Source: Coneutiohabitans thermophilus
GTDB taxonomy: Bacteria > Zhuqueibacterota > Zhuqueibacteria > Zhuqueibacterales > Zhuqueibacteraceae
DNA: 64,000 nucleotides
Direction of reading: 5' to 3'
NCBI GenBank assembly: GCA_034505235.1
Contig: JAPDQY010000005.1
Span: 1-64,000 of the forward strand
The notes below the pieces were generated by a model, which searched no databases, had not been told where the DNA came from, and was given only the letters and a program-made list of their open reading frames with translations. Below, piece by piece: positions 26,971-34,906 of the stretch (positions are counted from its first letter, which is position 1; the number at the start of each line of letters is the position of its first letter). The translations under genes were made by a program, and so were the position numbers.

Positions 26971-27721
26971 TCAAACCGCCTCAAAGTCAAGAGGGGAGGC
27001 TGGCGGCGTTGTGCGGTCTTCCGGCCGTGCGTTCAGGATTCTGCCGGCGTGCATCACCAGCGTGCGGGCACAGAATTGCCGCACCAGGGCGGCGTCATGC
27101 AAGACGATCAGCATGGTCAGATGATGCTGCTCGCGCAGGCGGCGCAGCAGGTCGAGCATGCGGCTTTGGATGAGTACCTCGAGGGAGGCAAGCGGTTCAT
27201 CGGCTGCCGGGAACAGGGAACGAGTGCCAGCGCACGTGCCAGCACCACACGATGGCGCTGGCCCGCGCTGAGCTGCGCCGGCAGCGCCTCCTGGTCACGC
27301 GATGGAATTTCCACCATGTCCAGCAGTTGATGGGCACGGTGACGTGCAGCTGCGCGCGAGCAGGCCGTGGGCGAGCAGGGGTTCGCTGACCGCATTTGTG
27401 AATGCGCCGCAGCGGATTGAGCGCGGCGCCGGCATCCTGGAAAACGAGCTGGGCCTGCTGCCGGAAGTTTTGCAAGGCCGCGCCGCGCAGTGTGGCAAGC
27501 TCATGGCCTTGAAAACGAATACTGCCGGTGGTTGGCCGGAGCAGCCCGAACAAACAGCGTAGCAGGGTGTTTTTGCCGCAGCCGGATTCTCCCACTAGTG
27601 CCAACGTCTCTCCCGAAGCGATCGCCAGTGTGAAATCATGAACCACGGTTGACCCGGTACCGTCCCGGCGGCGAAAGTGAATCTCCAGATTCTCGATCTC
27701 GAGCAATGCCGGCTGGTTCAT
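26971..27721 (-). pseudogene. decayed peptide/nickel-type ABC transporter ATPase
   Basis: An OppF/DppF-like ATPase in at least four frame segments. The first (27721 to about 27400) has ALVGESGCGKNTLLR, a Walker A in which the Ser/Thr after the lysine is Asn, and the Q-loop QLVFQDAGAALNP. Then AVSEPLLAHGL is in a second frame, RAHQLLDMVEIPS and the signature QLSAGQRHRVVLARAL in a third, and AADEPLASLEV (Walker B end) with LIVLHDAALVRQF (H-loop) in a fourth, ending at 26971. At least three frameshifts plus the Walker A change mean it cannot make a working ATPase. No permease or binding-protein gene is nearby. Confidence 0.8.
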
Positions 27722-28193
27722 GGTGGATGTGGTGGAATCCCTCAGTACCTGAAATTTGCAATTAGATTGATCCCCTGCGCTCGAAACGCCGATTGGATTG
27801 CGACGCCCAACCACCCAGTGGGTGGTGCATAAAAAATTTTGCGGGCAACGTTGCTGTCAACTCCGGCAGGCGTGAACTGTTTTTAGTGAAGCGGCATATC
27901 GCATTTCCCGAAACTCCTTCAGGAGTGATCTGCTCGCGGAGTTTTGTGAACACGTCATCTCTCCCGGACAACAGCAAGCCAGCATGCAAAATTCAGGAAG
28001 TAACGTGTGGAGCAGCGCAGGCCTCTCTGACTGCAAACAAAGTATCTGCGCCACGCCCCCGCAGGTCACGGAGGCCTTACTTTCCTGTGGAAAATGACCT
28101 TGCTTTTGAGGGCGATTTATGGCAACTTCCGGCACTTTTCGGGGTTTTTGTACGAGCCAATTCCGCCGCGCTGTGAAATAGATGGAATTTCGC
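27722..28193. other. intergenic stretch upstream of the sigma factor, with repeat pair
   Basis: No coding sequence is recognisable. It contains the third copy of the paired-hairpin repeat (27860-27926) and the upstream region of the ECF sigma gene. I could not pick a confident promoter. Confidence 0.5.
27860..27926 (+). repeat. paired-hairpin repeat, third copy
   Basis: ACTCCGGCAGGCGT (27860-27873) and ACTCCTTCAGGAGT (27913-27926) are 53 bases apart. The first matches the hairpin at 16-29 at 13 of 14 positions and is followed by GTGAxxTGTTTTTAG-like sequence as there. Confidence 0.65.
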
Positions 28194-28811
28194 ATGAAAC
28201 AAAATCTCCAAACTGCCGCAGGAACTGCACGGCAGACGGGCAGCGGTCGCTCGGATGATGAGCTGCTCCAGGCGATGGCCGGGCGTGAGCAGTGGGCGCT
28301 TGCCGAGTTGTATGATCGCTATGCCGGCGTGCTCTACACGCTGGCTCTTCGGATATTGGGGGGGGCGGCGCCGGCGCAGGATGTGGTGCAGGAGGCCTTT
28401 CTCACCGCCTGGCGCAAGGCCGAATTGTATTCACAAAAGCGCGGCAGTGTGCGCACCTGGTTGATTGTGCTGTGCCGCAATCTCGCGATCGATCACTATC
28501 GCGCCAGGATGCGCCTGGCCTCGCGCCACGTGGAGCTGGAGGCGGTGGGCGAGCGGCTGATCGAGCCGGGGCAGAACCCCGCGGACCTGGCACTCGCGCT
28601 CGAAGATGGCCGCCTGCTGCAGCAGGCGATGGAGCGTCTGCCTGCGGAGCAGCGCGAGGTTATTGAGTTGGCCTACTTCCGCGGCTTGAGCCAGTCGGAA
28701 ATTGCCGAACAAACCCAAACACCGCTGGGAACAGTGAAGACCCGCACGCGCCAGGCCATGTTCAAACTGCGTGAAGCTCTCCAGCAAGCGGGACGACTGG
28801 CGGGCCAGTAG
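28194..28811 (+). CDS. ECF-family RNA polymerase sigma factor
   Basis: 205 residues. Region sigma2 (about 25-95) includes ALAELYDRYAGVLYTLA and the core-binding AQDVVQEAFLTAW. Region sigma4 (about 135-190) includes LPAEQREVIELAYFRGLSQSEIAEQ and GTVKTRTRQAMFKL. No sigma3 domain is present. The length and helix pattern resemble SigK/ECF groups controlled by anchored anti-sigma factors. ATG 28194 has GGA eight bases upstream; ATG 28182 is an alternative. It directly precedes a cupin anti-sigma gene and then an RskA-type gene. Confidence 0.9.
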   Translation: MKQNLQTAAGTARQTGSGRSDDELLQAMAGREQWALAELYDRYAGVLYTLALRILGGAAPAQDVVQEAFLTAWRKAELYSQKRGSVRTWLIVLCRNLAIDHYRARMRLASRHVELEAVGERLIEPGQNPADLALALEDGRLLQQAMERLPAEQREVIELAYFRGLSQSEIAEQTQTPLGTVKTRTRQAMFKLREALQQAGRLAGQ

Positions 28812-28844
28812 CCAAAAAAATCGCTTGACTCGTGAAACAATGAT

Positions 28845-29477
28845 ATGACAACGGAACAGAATGAAATGTTGGGTGCCTATGCCCTGGGCGCCCTCGATGA
28901 GCCGGAACAAAAGACGGTGCAAGACCGGCTCAGCGGCAGCCCGGCTGCGCTGACGGAATGGGCACGGGTCATCACCGGCCTGGCTTACAGTCTGAAGCCG
29001 GTGGCGCCACCAGCCGCCCTCAAAGCGCACGTGCTGGCGGCGATTGCCGCAGAAGCTGCCGGCACAACTCCGGCCCGCGACCGCGGCACGCCGCCGTCGC
29101 CGCCGGGTGTGCAGGTTTGGAAGAAGTGGAGTGCGCCGGCGAGCCGGCCCGAGCTTTATTTGCAGCGTGCGCAGGAGGGCAAGTGGGAGGCCACTGCCGT
29201 CCCCGGTGTCGAAGTCAAAAAACTGTTTGTGGATCAAAGCCGCAGCTATGCCACCATGCTGGTGCGCATGGCGCCCGGCACCTCTTATCCCGGCCACCGC
29301 CACGCGGGCTTCGAAGAGTGCTACGTGCTGCAGGGTGATCTGCACGTGGGGGATACGGTGTTGCATGCCGGCGATTATCAGCGCGCCGAGGGCGGATCAA
29401 CGCATGGCATTCAAAGCACGCAGGGCGGATGCCTGTTGTTCATTGTCTCGTCACTGGAGGACGAGCTGCTTCCCTGA
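28845..29477 (+). CDS. ChrR-like cupin anti-sigma factor
   Basis: 210 residues. The N-terminus (GAYALGALDEPEQKTV) resembles the anti-sigma helical domain, but the HxxxCxxC zinc motif of ZAS domains is absent. Residues about 110-205 form a ChrR-type cupin with YPGHRHAGFEECYVLQG (HxH and Glu metal ligands) and a later His in STHGIQS. In ChrR the N-terminal domain holds the sigma factor and the cupin senses singlet oxygen or other oxidants. It lies 33 bases after the ECF sigma gene, so it is probably its partner. Confidence 0.8.
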   Translation: MTTEQNEMLGAYALGALDEPEQKTVQDRLSGSPAALTEWARVITGLAYSLKPVAPPAALKAHVLAAIAAEAAGTTPARDRGTPPSPPGVQVWKKWSAPASRPELYLQRAQEGKWEATAVPGVEVKKLFVDQSRSYATMLVRMAPGTSYPGHRHAGFEECYVLQGDLHVGDTVLHAGDYQRAEGGSTHGIQSTQGGCLLFIVSSLEDELLP

Positions 29478-29682
29478 TCATGATCCTGCCGCCACCGGCG
29501 GCCTCGCGACTGGTTTGAGCAAAAAACTGAAGGTGTGCTTTTATTCGTACAGAGTGAAAGTGTCGCAGCCGCGATTGCATGGGCAAGACCGGGCAACTGC
29601 CTGAAGTTTGCGATGAAGGACGGGCAGGCGGGCCAGCAATCGGAGGCATGACCCGCTCACCTCGCTTCAAAGAAAAGCGATC

Positions 29683-30510
29683 ATGTCTGACGAAAAAACA
29701 CAAGCTCTCGCCGATGCCTACGTGCTCGGCGCCTTGGAGCCGGAGGAGATCGCAGAATTTGACCGGCGGCTCGCCGCCGGTGAGGTCGCGGCGGCAGAGG
29801 CGCTGGCACGGGCGCAACAACTGGCCACTGCGCTGCCTTTGGCCCTGCCAGTGCAGTCTCCCCCGCCAGAGTTGAAGCACCGGGTGTTGCAAGCCGCGGC
29901 CGGGGAGGTGCCCCCGCTTGCGGCCACGCCGGGCGGTGCAACCGTTCGCGCCCTGCCGGTGCGCTGGTTTGCCACCACGGCCGGGCGTACGCTCGCGCTG
30001 GCCGCGGGTCTTCTGCTGATCGCGGCAGGCGTCACCTCCTGGCTGTTGCAACGGCGGGCCTGGCACCGTGAAATCACAACCCTGCGCGAAGAGATTCGGC
30101 AAAAGGAAGCGGAACTGGCACAGTTGCAGCTCGCACTGGCAATGCATCATGAGCTGGCGCGGGCGCTGCACCGGCCGCGGGTCATGCTCGTCACCCTCAG
30201 TCCCACGCAGCCCAATCAACCGGGCAAAGCCACAGTGCTGTTTGATCCGGAGGCGCAACGCGCCTACTTCGTGGCGCACGACCTGCCGTCCCTCCCGCAA
30301 GAATATGATTACCAGCTCTGGCATATCGGCAATGCCGGGCCGGTGGATGGCGGCGTTTTCAATGTGGATCAATCCGGTGACGCCGTGCTCGAGGTTCGCA
30401 ATCTGCCATCCACCGGTGCCACACTGACGGCATTTGCCGTGACGCGCGAACCGCGCGGCGGCAGCGTTACGCCCACACTCACGCAAATGCTGCTGTTCGG
30501 GAAAGTTTGA
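29683..30510 (+). CDS. RskA-like membrane anti-sigma factor
   Basis: 275 residues. An N-terminal anti-sigma helical region (ADAYVLGALEPEEIAEFD) again lacks the zinc motif. One transmembrane helix at 101-122 follows, then a coiled-coil-like EEIRQKEAELAQLQLA segment (136-151) and a periplasmic RskA domain (about 165-270, with YDYQLWHIG and GAVLEVRNLP-like strands). RskA family proteins hold an ECF sigma at the membrane and are released by proteolysis. It lies 205 bases after the cupin gene, so it may have its own promoter. Confidence 0.8.
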   Translation: MSDEKTQALADAYVLGALEPEEIAEFDRRLAAGEVAAAEALARAQQLATALPLALPVQSPPPELKHRVLQAAAGEVPPLAATPGGATVRALPVRWFATTAGRTLALAAGLLLIAAGVTSWLLQRRAWHREITTLREEIRQKEAELAQLQLALAMHHELARALHRPRVMLVTLSPTQPNQPGKATVLFDPEAQRAYFVAHDLPSLPQEYDYQLWHIGNAGPVDGGVFNVDQSGDAVLEVRNLPSTGATLTAFAVTREPRGGSVTPTLTQMLLFGKV

Positions 30511-30567
30511 AATGTCCGCTTTACTCATGAAGCAAGTGAAGCAAGCCCGCCCCTGTGATGTGCCGCA

Positions 30568-31386
30568 ATGGTGTCAGTGGACTCACCGCTCGTCCTACCG
30601 CCTGCGCCGCCGTGTCAACCCGGACCTCCTGATTGGATGAAGGTGCTTTTCGAAGAGCTCGCCCGCTTCGTGTTGTTTTGCGGCCGCTTCTTCGCCTGCC
30701 TGTGGCGCGCGCGGGAAGACTGGCGTGAAACGCTGCGGCAGATGTATGAAATCGGCGCCAAATCGCTTTTGCTGGTGGGCGTGTCCGGTCTGGCCATCGG
30801 CATGGTGCTGGCGATGCAAACCGGCAGCACGCTGGCCCGCTTTGGCGGGCGCAGCCTGCTGCCCAGCATGATTGCGGTGGCGGTGCTGCGTGAGATCGGC
30901 CCGATGATCACGGCGCTGGTGGTGGCCGGCCGCGTCGGCGCCGGCATCGGCGCGGAGCTGGGCGCGATGCGGGTGACCGAGCAGATCGATGCCATGGAAG
31001 TCGCCGCACTCGATCCTTTTCGCTATCTCGTCGTGACACGCATGCTGGCCACAACTCTCATGCTGCCGTTGCTCACGGTCTATGCCAATGCCCTGGCGCT
31101 CTTCGGCGGGTTCCTGGCCATGCGGGTGGAGGGAGGCATCTCGCTCACACTTTACTTCGATTCCGCCATCCGCTTCCTGGATTTTCGCACGGTGCTGCCG
31201 GCGCTCGCCAAAACCGCGGTGTTCGGCTTTCTCATCGGCGCGATTGCCGCTTTTCTCGGATATCACACCTCCGGCGGCACGCACGGCGTGGGGCGCAGCG
31301 CCATGCTGGCGGTGGTGCTCGCCTCCCTGTCCATCATCGTCGCCAACGTGGTGCTGGTAAAACTCACCATCATCTTTTTCGGCTAG
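30568..31386 (+). CDS. mlaE: MlaE-family lipid ABC transporter permease
   Basis: 272 residues with five or six membrane segments. The family motif AVLREIGPMITALVVAGRVGAGIGAELGAM is present; only its first part is given as REIGPMITAL (about 110-119) and GRVGAGIGAELGAM. MlaE is the inner-membrane permease of the Mla/Mkl lipid transporters that move phospholipids or related lipids between membranes. It is directly followed by the matching ATPase and MCE-domain genes. ATG 30637 is an alternative start. Confidence 0.9.
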   Translation: MVSVDSPLVLPPAPPCQPGPPDWMKVLFEELARFVLFCGRFFACLWRAREDWRETLRQMYEIGAKSLLLVGVSGLAIGMVLAMQTGSTLARFGGRSLLPSMIAVAVLREIGPMITALVVAGRVGAGIGAELGAMRVTEQIDAMEVAALDPFRYLVVTRMLATTLMLPLLTVYANALALFGGFLAMRVEGGISLTLYFDSAIRFLDFRTVLPALAKTAVFGFLIGAIAAFLGYHTSGGTHGVGRSAMLAVVLASLSIIVANVVLVKLTIIFFG

Positions 31387-31420
31387 TAAGACCGGCGCGC
31401 CGTCACCGGCCGGAAACAAC

Positions 31421-32152
31421 ATGATCACCATCACCGATTTACACAAAGCCTTTGGCACGCAACAGGTCTTGCGCGGGGTGCAGCTCACGGTCGAACGCGG
31501 CCGGATGCTGGTGGTGCTCGGCCGCAGCGGCAGTGGCAAAAGCGTGCTGCTGAAATGTCTGGTGGGCCTGCTGGCGCCGGATCGGGGCAGCATCACAATC
31601 GATGGCGAGGAAGTCGTGGGGCTGCCACCGGCCAGGCTCAATGCCCTGCGCCGGCGCATGGGCTATGTTTTCCAACATGCCGCGCTTTACGATTCCATGA
31701 CCGTGGCTGAGAATCTGGCCTTTCATCTCGACCGGCAGTCGGCACTGCCGGCGGCGGAACGGCAGCGCATTATTTTGGAGAAGCTGCGTTTTGTCGGCAT
31801 GGCGGAGGCCTGGAACAAGTATCCCGCCGAGCTTTCCGGCGGCATGCAGAAGCGTGTGGGCCTGGCGCGCGCGCTGGTGCTCTCCCCGGAAATCGTGCTG
31901 TATGATGAGCCGATCACCGGCCTGGATCCCATGACTGCGGCCGAGATCGATGAACTGGCGATTCGCCTGAACCGGGAAACCGGGGTCACGTCGATTGCCA
32001 TCACGCACAGCCTGGAAAGCGCCCGCCGCACCGCGGATGTGATTGCCGTGCTCGACGGCGGCCGCATTGTTGCCACCGGCACGTTCCACGAGCTGTGTGA
32101 CAGCACCCATCCCTTCGTCAAACAATACTTCGCGCATGCCCGCATGGGGTGA
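31421..32152 (+). CDS. mlaF: MlaF-family ABC transporter ATPase
   Basis: 243 residues with all ABC motifs intact: Walker A GRSGSGKS (34-41), Q-loop VFQHAALYDS, signature LSGGMQKRVGLARAL, Walker B with LYDEPITGLDP and the H-loop ITHSLES. The GLDPMTA and C-terminal pattern fit the MlaF/Mkl branch. It powers lipid movement through MlaE and overlaps neither neighbour closely (34 bases after mlaE, 7 before the MCE gene). Confidence 0.92.
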   Translation: MITITDLHKAFGTQQVLRGVQLTVERGRMLVVLGRSGSGKSVLLKCLVGLLAPDRGSITIDGEEVVGLPPARLNALRRRMGYVFQHAALYDSMTVAENLAFHLDRQSALPAAERQRIILEKLRFVGMAEAWNKYPAELSGGMQKRVGLARALVLSPEIVLYDEPITGLDPMTAAEIDELAIRLNRETGVTSIAITHSLESARRTADVIAVLDGGRIVATGTFHELCDSTHPFVKQYFAHARMG

Positions 32153-32159
32153 AACTCAC

Positions 32160-33404
32160 ATGAAAAGCAACAAACTCTTCTGGCTGGGGCTGTTTTCTTT
32201 TGGCGGACTTGTCCTGCTGGTGTGGGGCCTGTTTCTGCTGGGCACGAAGAAGAAAATTTTCGAGCAAACCTTTCATTTGCACTCACCCTTTGAAACTGTC
32301 GCCGGCCTGCGCGAAGGCTCGCCGGTGCGCCTCTCCGGCATCGACATCGGGGTGGTGGAAACCATCGCCCTGCCGGCCCGGCCCGGCGGCAAAGTGCTGG
32401 TGACCATGCGGCTGGATCAGGCGGCGCAGCATCTCATCCGCCGGGATGCCTACGCCGTCATCGAAACCGAAGGCCTGGTCGGCAACAAAATCGTCGCGAT
32501 CAAGGGCGGCTCGCTGCAACTGGCGCACGTCGCGGACGAAGATTCCATCCGCAGCCGCAGCCCGATCGATCTCTCCGCCATTCTCCACAGCTTCGATGAA
32601 ACCGCGCGCTACATGCGGCTGGTTACTGCCAGCCTGGACGGCATTACCTCCAAAATTCGCAGCGGCGAAGGCACCATCGGCAAGCTGGTCTACGATGAAG
32701 AATTCTACCAAAATTTGATTTCGATGACCGAGCGCAGCGACTCGACATTTGCCGCCGCCTTTGCCGAGACCCGCCGGCTGGGCAATCTGCTCACCAAAGT
32801 TTCCGCCTCGGTGGATTCCGTGATCAAGCGCGTGGAGCGCGGGCAGGGCACGCTGGGCGCGCTGGTTTACAAGGATGATCTCTACCAGCTCACCCATGCC
32901 ACGGTCAGCGCCACCGGGGATTCCCTGCAAACCCTGTTGCACGACATGCGGCGCGGCCGCGGCCTGCTGGGCAGGATCATCTCCGATGAAACCCTCGCCG
33001 CCGAACTCGACAGCTCGGTGCGCAATCTCGCACGGTTGCACGATGAGCTGATGGAACTCAGCCGTCTCGCCCGCGCCGGCGCCTTCAGTTTCGCGGAAAA
33101 CATGGAGGCGCTCAAACACAACTGGCTGTTCAAAGGCTATTTCGAACGCCGCGGCTTTTGGAACCGCGCCGAATTCGAAAAGGATTATGCCGACCGCCTG
33201 CGCGAGCTGTCCGAGCGCGAAACCCGCCTTAATGAATATGAAAAGACCCTGAACCTGCAGTTTCGCCAGGTGCAGGAGCTGCACCAGCAAGTGCAACGGC
33301 GTTTGCAGCTCGTGGAACAGTTGGAGAAAAAAATGCGCCCGCCCGAACCGCAGGCAGAACAACAGAAGCCGCAGGAGCCGCCGCCGCAACCACGCCAGCC
33401 TTGA
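32160..33404 (+). CDS. mlaD: MlaD-like MCE-domain protein
   Basis: 414 residues. A single N-terminal membrane anchor (residues 8-28) is followed by one MCE domain (about 36-120; TVAGLREGSPVRLSGIDIGVV and IETEGLVGNKIVAIKGG as short family blocks). The long C-terminal part is helical, ending in a coiled-coil stretch and a Pro/Gln-rich tail (PPPQPRQP). MCE proteins form a periplasmic ring that accepts lipid from MlaE. It is larger than E. coli MlaD (about 180 residues), closer to Mkl/TGD-type forms. Confidence 0.85.
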   Translation: MKSNKLFWLGLFSFGGLVLLVWGLFLLGTKKKIFEQTFHLHSPFETVAGLREGSPVRLSGIDIGVVETIALPARPGGKVLVTMRLDQAAQHLIRRDAYAVIETEGLVGNKIVAIKGGSLQLAHVADEDSIRSRSPIDLSAILHSFDETARYMRLVTASLDGITSKIRSGEGTIGKLVYDEEFYQNLISMTERSDSTFAAAFAETRRLGNLLTKVSASVDSVIKRVERGQGTLGALVYKDDLYQLTHATVSATGDSLQTLLHDMRRGRGLLGRIISDETLAAELDSSVRNLARLHDELMELSRLARAGAFSFAENMEALKHNWLFKGYFERRGFWNRAEFEKDYADRLRELSERETRLNEYEKTLNLQFRQVQELHQQVQRRLQLVEQLEKKMRPPEPQAEQQKPQEPPPQPRQP

Positions 33405-33582
33405 CCGCCGCCTCGTCTGCACCCGCCGCCGGATGACGGCGGCGCCTCCGCAAAAGCGGCCCCGCGGCTGTATTGTGCAGGGACAAGGCCGCGATGGCAT
33501 TGTCCTCCATCTTCGCTGCCTGCCACTGCGTGCCTGGAGCAGCAGCGGCAATGACGAAATCATCAGCCACAGATCTTGCCCT

Positions 33583-34371
33583 ATGCCCGTTCGCGATTTT
33601 CGCTTCGACACCCCCAATCAAAAATCCTCCTACGTGCGCGAGATGTTCGATCGCATCGCGCCGCGTTATGATCTGATGAACCGGATCATGACGTTCGGGC
33701 GGGACCAGGCCTGGCGGCGGCGGTTGGTGCGCCGCGCCGGGATCTCCGCCAATGCCGTGGTGTTGGACATTGCCACCGGCACCGGCGACATCGCACTGGT
33801 GGCACAAGCCGCCGGCGCGCGCCAGGTGGTGGCCGCCGATTTCAGCCGCGCGATGCTGGGCCATGCCCGCCGCAAAGCCCGCAACCGCCGGCTGTATTTC
33901 GCCGTTGCCGATGGTCTGAAGCTGCCCTTCCCGGATGACACCTTCGACGCGGTGGTCACCGGTTTTTCCCTGCGCAATGTCGCCAATCTCGATGCTTTTT
34001 TGCGCGAGATGGTGCGGGTGACCAAGCAGGGCGGCAAGGTTGCCAGCCTGGAAATCACGCGGCCGCGCAGCCGCTGGTTTCGCAGCCTTTTCTCCTGGTA
34101 TTTTGGTGCGATCGTGCCGCGTCTCGGTGCGCTCATTTCCGGCGCAAAAGAAGCCTACAGCTATCTGCCGCATTCCGTTTCCGTGTTCATCACGCCGGAG
34201 GAGTTGCGCGTGCGGCTGGAGGATGCCGGTTTGCATCATGCCCGTTTCGAAACGTTGATGTTCGGCTGCATTTCCATTCATTCCGGCACCAAAATTCGCG
34301 CAAGCACCACCGCACGACCGCCGGCCGCCAGTGCCGCACGGCGGCCGGCGGTCACCTCTGCGCGCGGGTGA
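33583..34371 (+). CDS. ubiE: ubiquinone/menaquinone biosynthesis C-methyltransferase
   Basis: 262 residues. SAM-binding motif VVLDIATGTGD (about 59-69) and the family marker FDRIAPRYDLMNRIMTFG near the start. FSLRNVANLDAFLREMVRVTKQGG matches UbiE/MenG motif blocks, and PRLGALISGAKEAYSYLPHSV completes the family signature. It methylates demethylmenaquinone or a ubiquinone precursor at the membrane. Menaquinone is the likely quinone for this lineage. The last ~25 residues are a low-complexity Ala/Arg/Pro tail. ATG 33583 starts the family-typical region. Confidence 0.9.
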   Translation: MPVRDFRFDTPNQKSSYVREMFDRIAPRYDLMNRIMTFGRDQAWRRRLVRRAGISANAVVLDIATGTGDIALVAQAAGARQVVAADFSRAMLGHARRKARNRRLYFAVADGLKLPFPDDTFDAVVTGFSLRNVANLDAFLREMVRVTKQGGKVASLEITRPRSRWFRSLFSWYFGAIVPRLGALISGAKEAYSYLPHSVSVFITPEELRVRLEDAGLHHARFETLMFGCISIHSGTKIRASTTARPPAASAARRPAVTSARG

Positions 34372-34407
34372 ACCGGCCGCACGCCCACGGCGGTGGCAGG
34401 TTAAGCC

Positions 34408-34436
34408 TTGCAATTCAAAACTATCTTTGATATTTT
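34408..34436 (+). promoter_or_regulatory. sigma70-type promoter for methylmalonyl-CoA epimerase
   Basis: TTGCAA (34408-34413), a 17-base spacer and TATTTT (34431-34436) lie about 35 bases upstream of the GTG at 34471 and AGGAG at 34456-34460. Confidence 0.5.
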
Positions 34437-34470
34437 CGCCCCACTTTCAAGCGACAGGAGATTGTTGTCC

Positions 34471-34884
34471 GTGTTGGAAAAGATCGATCACATTGGCATC
34501 GCGGTGCGCGATTTGGACGAGGCCATCAAGCGCTACACCCTGTTGATGGCGGCGCCGCCGGCGCACCTGGAGGAAGTCCCCACGCAGCAGGTGAAAGTGG
34601 CCATGTTCAACGTGGGCGCCTCGCGCGTCGAACTGCTCGCCGCCACCTCGCCGGAATCGGCCATTGCCAAATTTCTCGACAAACGCGGCGAGGGGTTGCA
34701 TCACCTGTGCTTCCGGGTGGATGATCTGGCGGCGGCACTGGCGCGCGTGCAGGCCGGCGGCATGGAAGTGGTGGCGGGTGCCGGCACGGCGGGTGCCGGC
34801 GGCAGCCGCGTGGCCTTTCTCCATCCGCGCAGCGCCGCGGGCGTGTTGATCGAACTGGTGGAGCACAAGCAAGCCGGGTCCTGA
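34471..34884 (+). CDS. mce: methylmalonyl-CoA epimerase
   Basis: 137 residues, the usual length. A two-module vicinal-oxygen-chelate fold. Metal ligands are visible as H7 in IDHIGIAV, H77 or H78 in GLHHLCFRVDD and E128 in IELVEHK. It interconverts (S)- and (R)-methylmalonyl-CoA in propionate or odd-chain metabolism. GTG 34471 is preferred, with AGGAG ten bases upstream. No mutase or carboxylase gene is in the window, so the partner enzymes are elsewhere. Confidence 0.87.
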   Translation: MLEKIDHIGIAVRDLDEAIKRYTLLMAAPPAHLEEVPTQQVKVAMFNVGASRVELLAATSPESAIAKFLDKRGEGLHHLCFRVDDLAAALARVQAGGMEVVAGAGTAGAGGSRVAFLHPRSAAGVLIELVEHKQAGS

Positions 34885-34906
34885 CCATGCCGGGTGAGCA
34901 CAAATC

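Noticed and set aside
24853..27330. 825-codon plus-strand frame
   Set aside because: Antisense to the GH38-like gene and the ABC pseudogene; composition rich in His, Arg and Gly, no motifs.
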